Shown one piece after another: positions 61,623 to 64,000 of a stretch of DNA of 64,000 bases (within the stretch, counting starts at the first letter, position 1; each line of letters starts with the position of its first letter). The stretch spans positions 23,148 through 87,147 of the forward strand of contig QCDD01000002.1 in assembly GCA_003281045.1 (NCBI GenBank), read 5' to 3'. The notes under the pieces were generated by a model. It was not told the DNA's origin. It did no database searches and saw only the letters and a program-made list of their open reading frames with translations. The position numbers and the translations under genes were made by a program. This DNA is from Pelagibacteraceae bacterium AG-349-L23 (GTDB taxonomy: Bacteria; Pseudomonadota; Alphaproteobacteria; Pelagibacterales; Pelagibacteraceae).

Positions 61623-62714
61623 TATGTTTGATACAGCGATTGTTCTAAAAATTCATCAATTTCACCATCTAAAATCTTATCTGGATTAGAGCTTTCAAAG
61701 TTCGATCTATTATCTTTTACTAATCTATATGGTTGTAAAATATAAGATCTTATTTGATGTCCCCAACCTATTTCAGATTTTGATGACTCAGTATTCTCAT
61801 TTTCTTTTTCTTTTTTTTTTATCTCAAAGTCATAGAGTCTTGCTTTAAGCATACTCATGCATGTTTCTTTATTTTTATGTTGAGATCTTTCATTTTGACA
61901 TTGAACTACAATTTTAGATGGTAAATGGGTAACTCTAACTGCACTGTCAGTTGTATTAACATGTTGACCACCAGCGCCACTAGATCTGTAAGTATCTATC
62001 CTCAAATCTTTATCTTGAATTTCAACATTGATATTTTCATCCACCACTGGATAAACCCAAATACTAGCAAAACTAGTATGACGTCTTGCACCTGAGTCAA
62101 ATGGCGAAATTCTTACTAATCTGTGAATTCCAGACTCTTTTTTTAACCAACCAAATACATAATCACCTTCGATTTTAATTGTTGAGGATTTTATACCTGC
62201 CTCATCACCCTTGTGTTCACTTATTAATGTTGATTTATAATTTTTATTATCTGACCATTTTAGATACATTCTTCTCAACATATCTGCCCAATCTTGGCTC
62301 TCAGTGCCTCCGGCGCCGGCATGAATTTCTATGTAACAATCAAAAGAGTCAGACTCATTTGATAAAAAACAATTGATTTTATTTTTTTTTGCTAATTTTC
62401 TTAAATTCCTAATATTTTCTAAAACTTCATTTTGTATATTTGTGTTATTTTCTTCTATCGCAAGTTCATATAAATCACTTAGGTCTTTTAGTTGATTTAA
62501 AGAACTTTTGTAAGAACCAAGCAAATCCTCATACAATTTTTTTTCTTTAAGTATTTTTTTTGAGTTGGCCTTATCCTGCCAAAAATCAGGATTAAGAATT
62601 GTTTTATTATGACTTTGTAATTTAGAATCTATCTTGTTTTTATCAAAGATACTCCTTAACTCTTTGATTTATTTTTTCTATCTCTTTTTTATAATCTGTG
62701 TATTTATGATCCAT
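61622..62714 (-). CDS. prfB: Peptide chain release factor 2 with programmed +1 frameshift
   Basis: GGQ motif region (RSSGAGGQHVNTTDSAVR); upstream 23 codons MDHKYTDYKKEIEKINQRVKEYL end at TGA (62645-62643) in AAGGAGTATCTTTGAT; +1 shift gives DKNKIDSKLQ... into the tracked ORF. Confidence 0.93.
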
Positions 62715-64000
62715 TAATAAAACTTTAATATATTATTCGTATCTAATCTATTATTATTTGAATATAGCACTTTACCATTAATAACATTCTTGCTTTTATA
62801 TGCTTCTAAAATTGTATCTTTAGACGAAAATTTTGCTTTTTGACCTGTCGTCGGGTCAATTACCATCATTGTAATTCCATCAGCAACTTTAAATGGTCGA
62901 GCGTCAGATTTTTTGATAGCTGATTCGATAAATTCTTTAAAAATTGGTAATGCTGTTTTTGAACCAGTTTCAAATTTACCTAATGGTTGTGGGTTATCCA
63001 TTCCAACATATACTCCAATAACATAATTTGAAGTAAAACCAATAAACCATGCGTCAGTGTTTTTATTAGTTGTTCCTGTTTTGCCTGCAAGATTCAAATT
63101 TAAATCTCTTAATTTTTTCCCTGTACCTCTTTTTACAACACCTTCTAATAATGAGGTAATTTGATACGCTGTTTGTGAAGAAAATACTTGTTTAAAATTA
63201 TTACCTACATCAGGAAAGTCTTTACTCGTATATGAAAGTTTATCACAATTTAGGCATAATCTATTTTCATTATTTAAAATTGTGTTTCCCTGACTATCTT
63301 GAACACGATCAATCAAAATTGGTAAAACTAATTTTCCTCCATTTACAAAAGCTGAATACGCAGAAGTAAGTTTTAACAAAGTTGTTTCAGCAGAACCCAA
63401 CGAAATAGATAAAAGCTCTTCAGGATTTTCATAAATGCCAAGATTTTTTGAAAATTTGGCAACTTTATCTACACCCAGGTTTTGTGCAATTCTTACTGTC
63501 ATTAAATTTCGTGACTTTTCCAAACCAATTCTTAAAGTTGATGGCCCGTAAAATTTTTTTCCATAATTTTCTGGCTTCCACATTTTTAGATCAGATCCTT
63601 GATCCAATACTAAAGGCGCGTCTAAAACTAATGATGAAGGTGTATAATTATTTTCAAGAGCTAAAGCATAAACGAATGGCTTGAATGCTGAACCGGGTTG
63701 CCGTAAAGCTTGTGAAGCTCTATTAAATTCACTATTTCTAAAACTAAATCCACCATTAAGAGCAACAACTCTTCCTGTGAAAGGGTCCATAACAACAATA
63801 CCACCATTAATTTTTGGCAACTGTTTAAGGCTAAACTTATTATTTCTTATATTTTTAACATAGACTACATCTCCGACTTTAAAAAGATCATCTAATTCTT
63901 TTTTAGTCCAAGAGATATTATTATAATCAATAATTCCTTTTATTTTATCTTTTGTCTCTATTTGTAAAGAAAATTTAGAAATTTTTTTTATTATTGCAAT
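62714..64000 (-). CDS. mrcA: Penicillin-binding protein 1A (class A, bifunctional), partial at right edge
   Basis: RQPGSAFKPFVYALALE, SRNLMTVRIAQ, AGKTGTTNKNTDAWFIGFT; reading frame continues upstream past MPKINGG to the window end. Confidence 0.9.
   Translation of the reverse strand: MAIIKKISKFSLQIETKDKIKGIIDYNNISWTKKELDDLFKVGDVVYVKNIRNNKFSLKQLPKINGGIVVMDPFTGRVVALNGGFSFRNSEFNRASQALRQPGSAFKPFVYALALENNYTPSSLVLDAPLVLDQGSDLKMWKPENYGKKFYGPSTLRIGLEKSRNLMTVRIAQNLGVDKVAKFSKNLGIYENPEELLSISLGSAETTLLKLTSAYSAFVNGGKLVLPILIDRVQDSQGNTILNNENRLCLNCDKLSYTSKDFPDVGNNFKQVFSSQTAYQITSLLEGVVKRGTGKKLRDLNLNLAGKTGTTNKNTDAWFIGFTSNYVIGVYVGMDNPQPLGKFETGSKTALPIFKEFIESAIKKSDARPFKVADGITMMVIDPTTGQKAKFSSKDTILEAYKSKNVINGKVLYSNNNRLDTNNILKFY

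Noticed and set aside
1-64000. tRNA/rRNA genes, CRISPR arrays, IS elements, prophage
   Set aside because: None recognised on reading both strands; no repeat-spacer pattern, transposase, integrase or phage structural genes. tRNAscan-SE/Infernal would be needed to exclude small RNAs fully

Overview
AT-rich, densely packed alphaproteobacterial chromosome segment. Gene content, protein style and very short intergenic spacers fit a streamlined SAR11 / 'Candidatus Pelagibacter'-like genome (inference, no database search). Main blocks: (1) aprM-aprB-aprA sulfite-oxidation operon with two unknown small genes and a TauE/SafE exporter running off the left edge; (2) pabB-pabA-pabC followed by an HNH-HIT fusion gene; (3) housekeeping genes (mnmA, inositol-monophosphatase family, recX, amtB, HU, rseP); (4) a RamB/PccR-type XRE regulator divergent from aceA; (5) small glycan genes, an ABC-2 exporter, and a TPP riboswitch in front of an SSS symporter (thiV-like); (6) a myo-inositol-type catabolic island (iolD, iolE, iolG, ROK kinase, HpaI-type aldolase, aldehyde dehydrogenase, sugar ABC transporter); (7) glnA; (8) complete iscR-sufBCDSU-sufT-sufA operon; (9) anmK, tyrS, AsmA-like, prfB with a programmed +1 frameshift, and a class A PBP running off the right edge. 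No rRNA, tRNA, CRISPR array, phage or IS element was recognised. Most interesting signals: a shared TATGYA-N5-TGCATA dyad about 75 nt upstream of both amtB and glnA; tandem 9-bp TTTGTARAT operator repeats at the aceA regulator; a 27-aa hyperbasic ORF not in the ORF track; a long hairpin in the amtB 3' UTR; the HNH-HIT fusion; and an inositol island with non-canonical kinase and aldolase candidates and no recognisable iolB/iolC.
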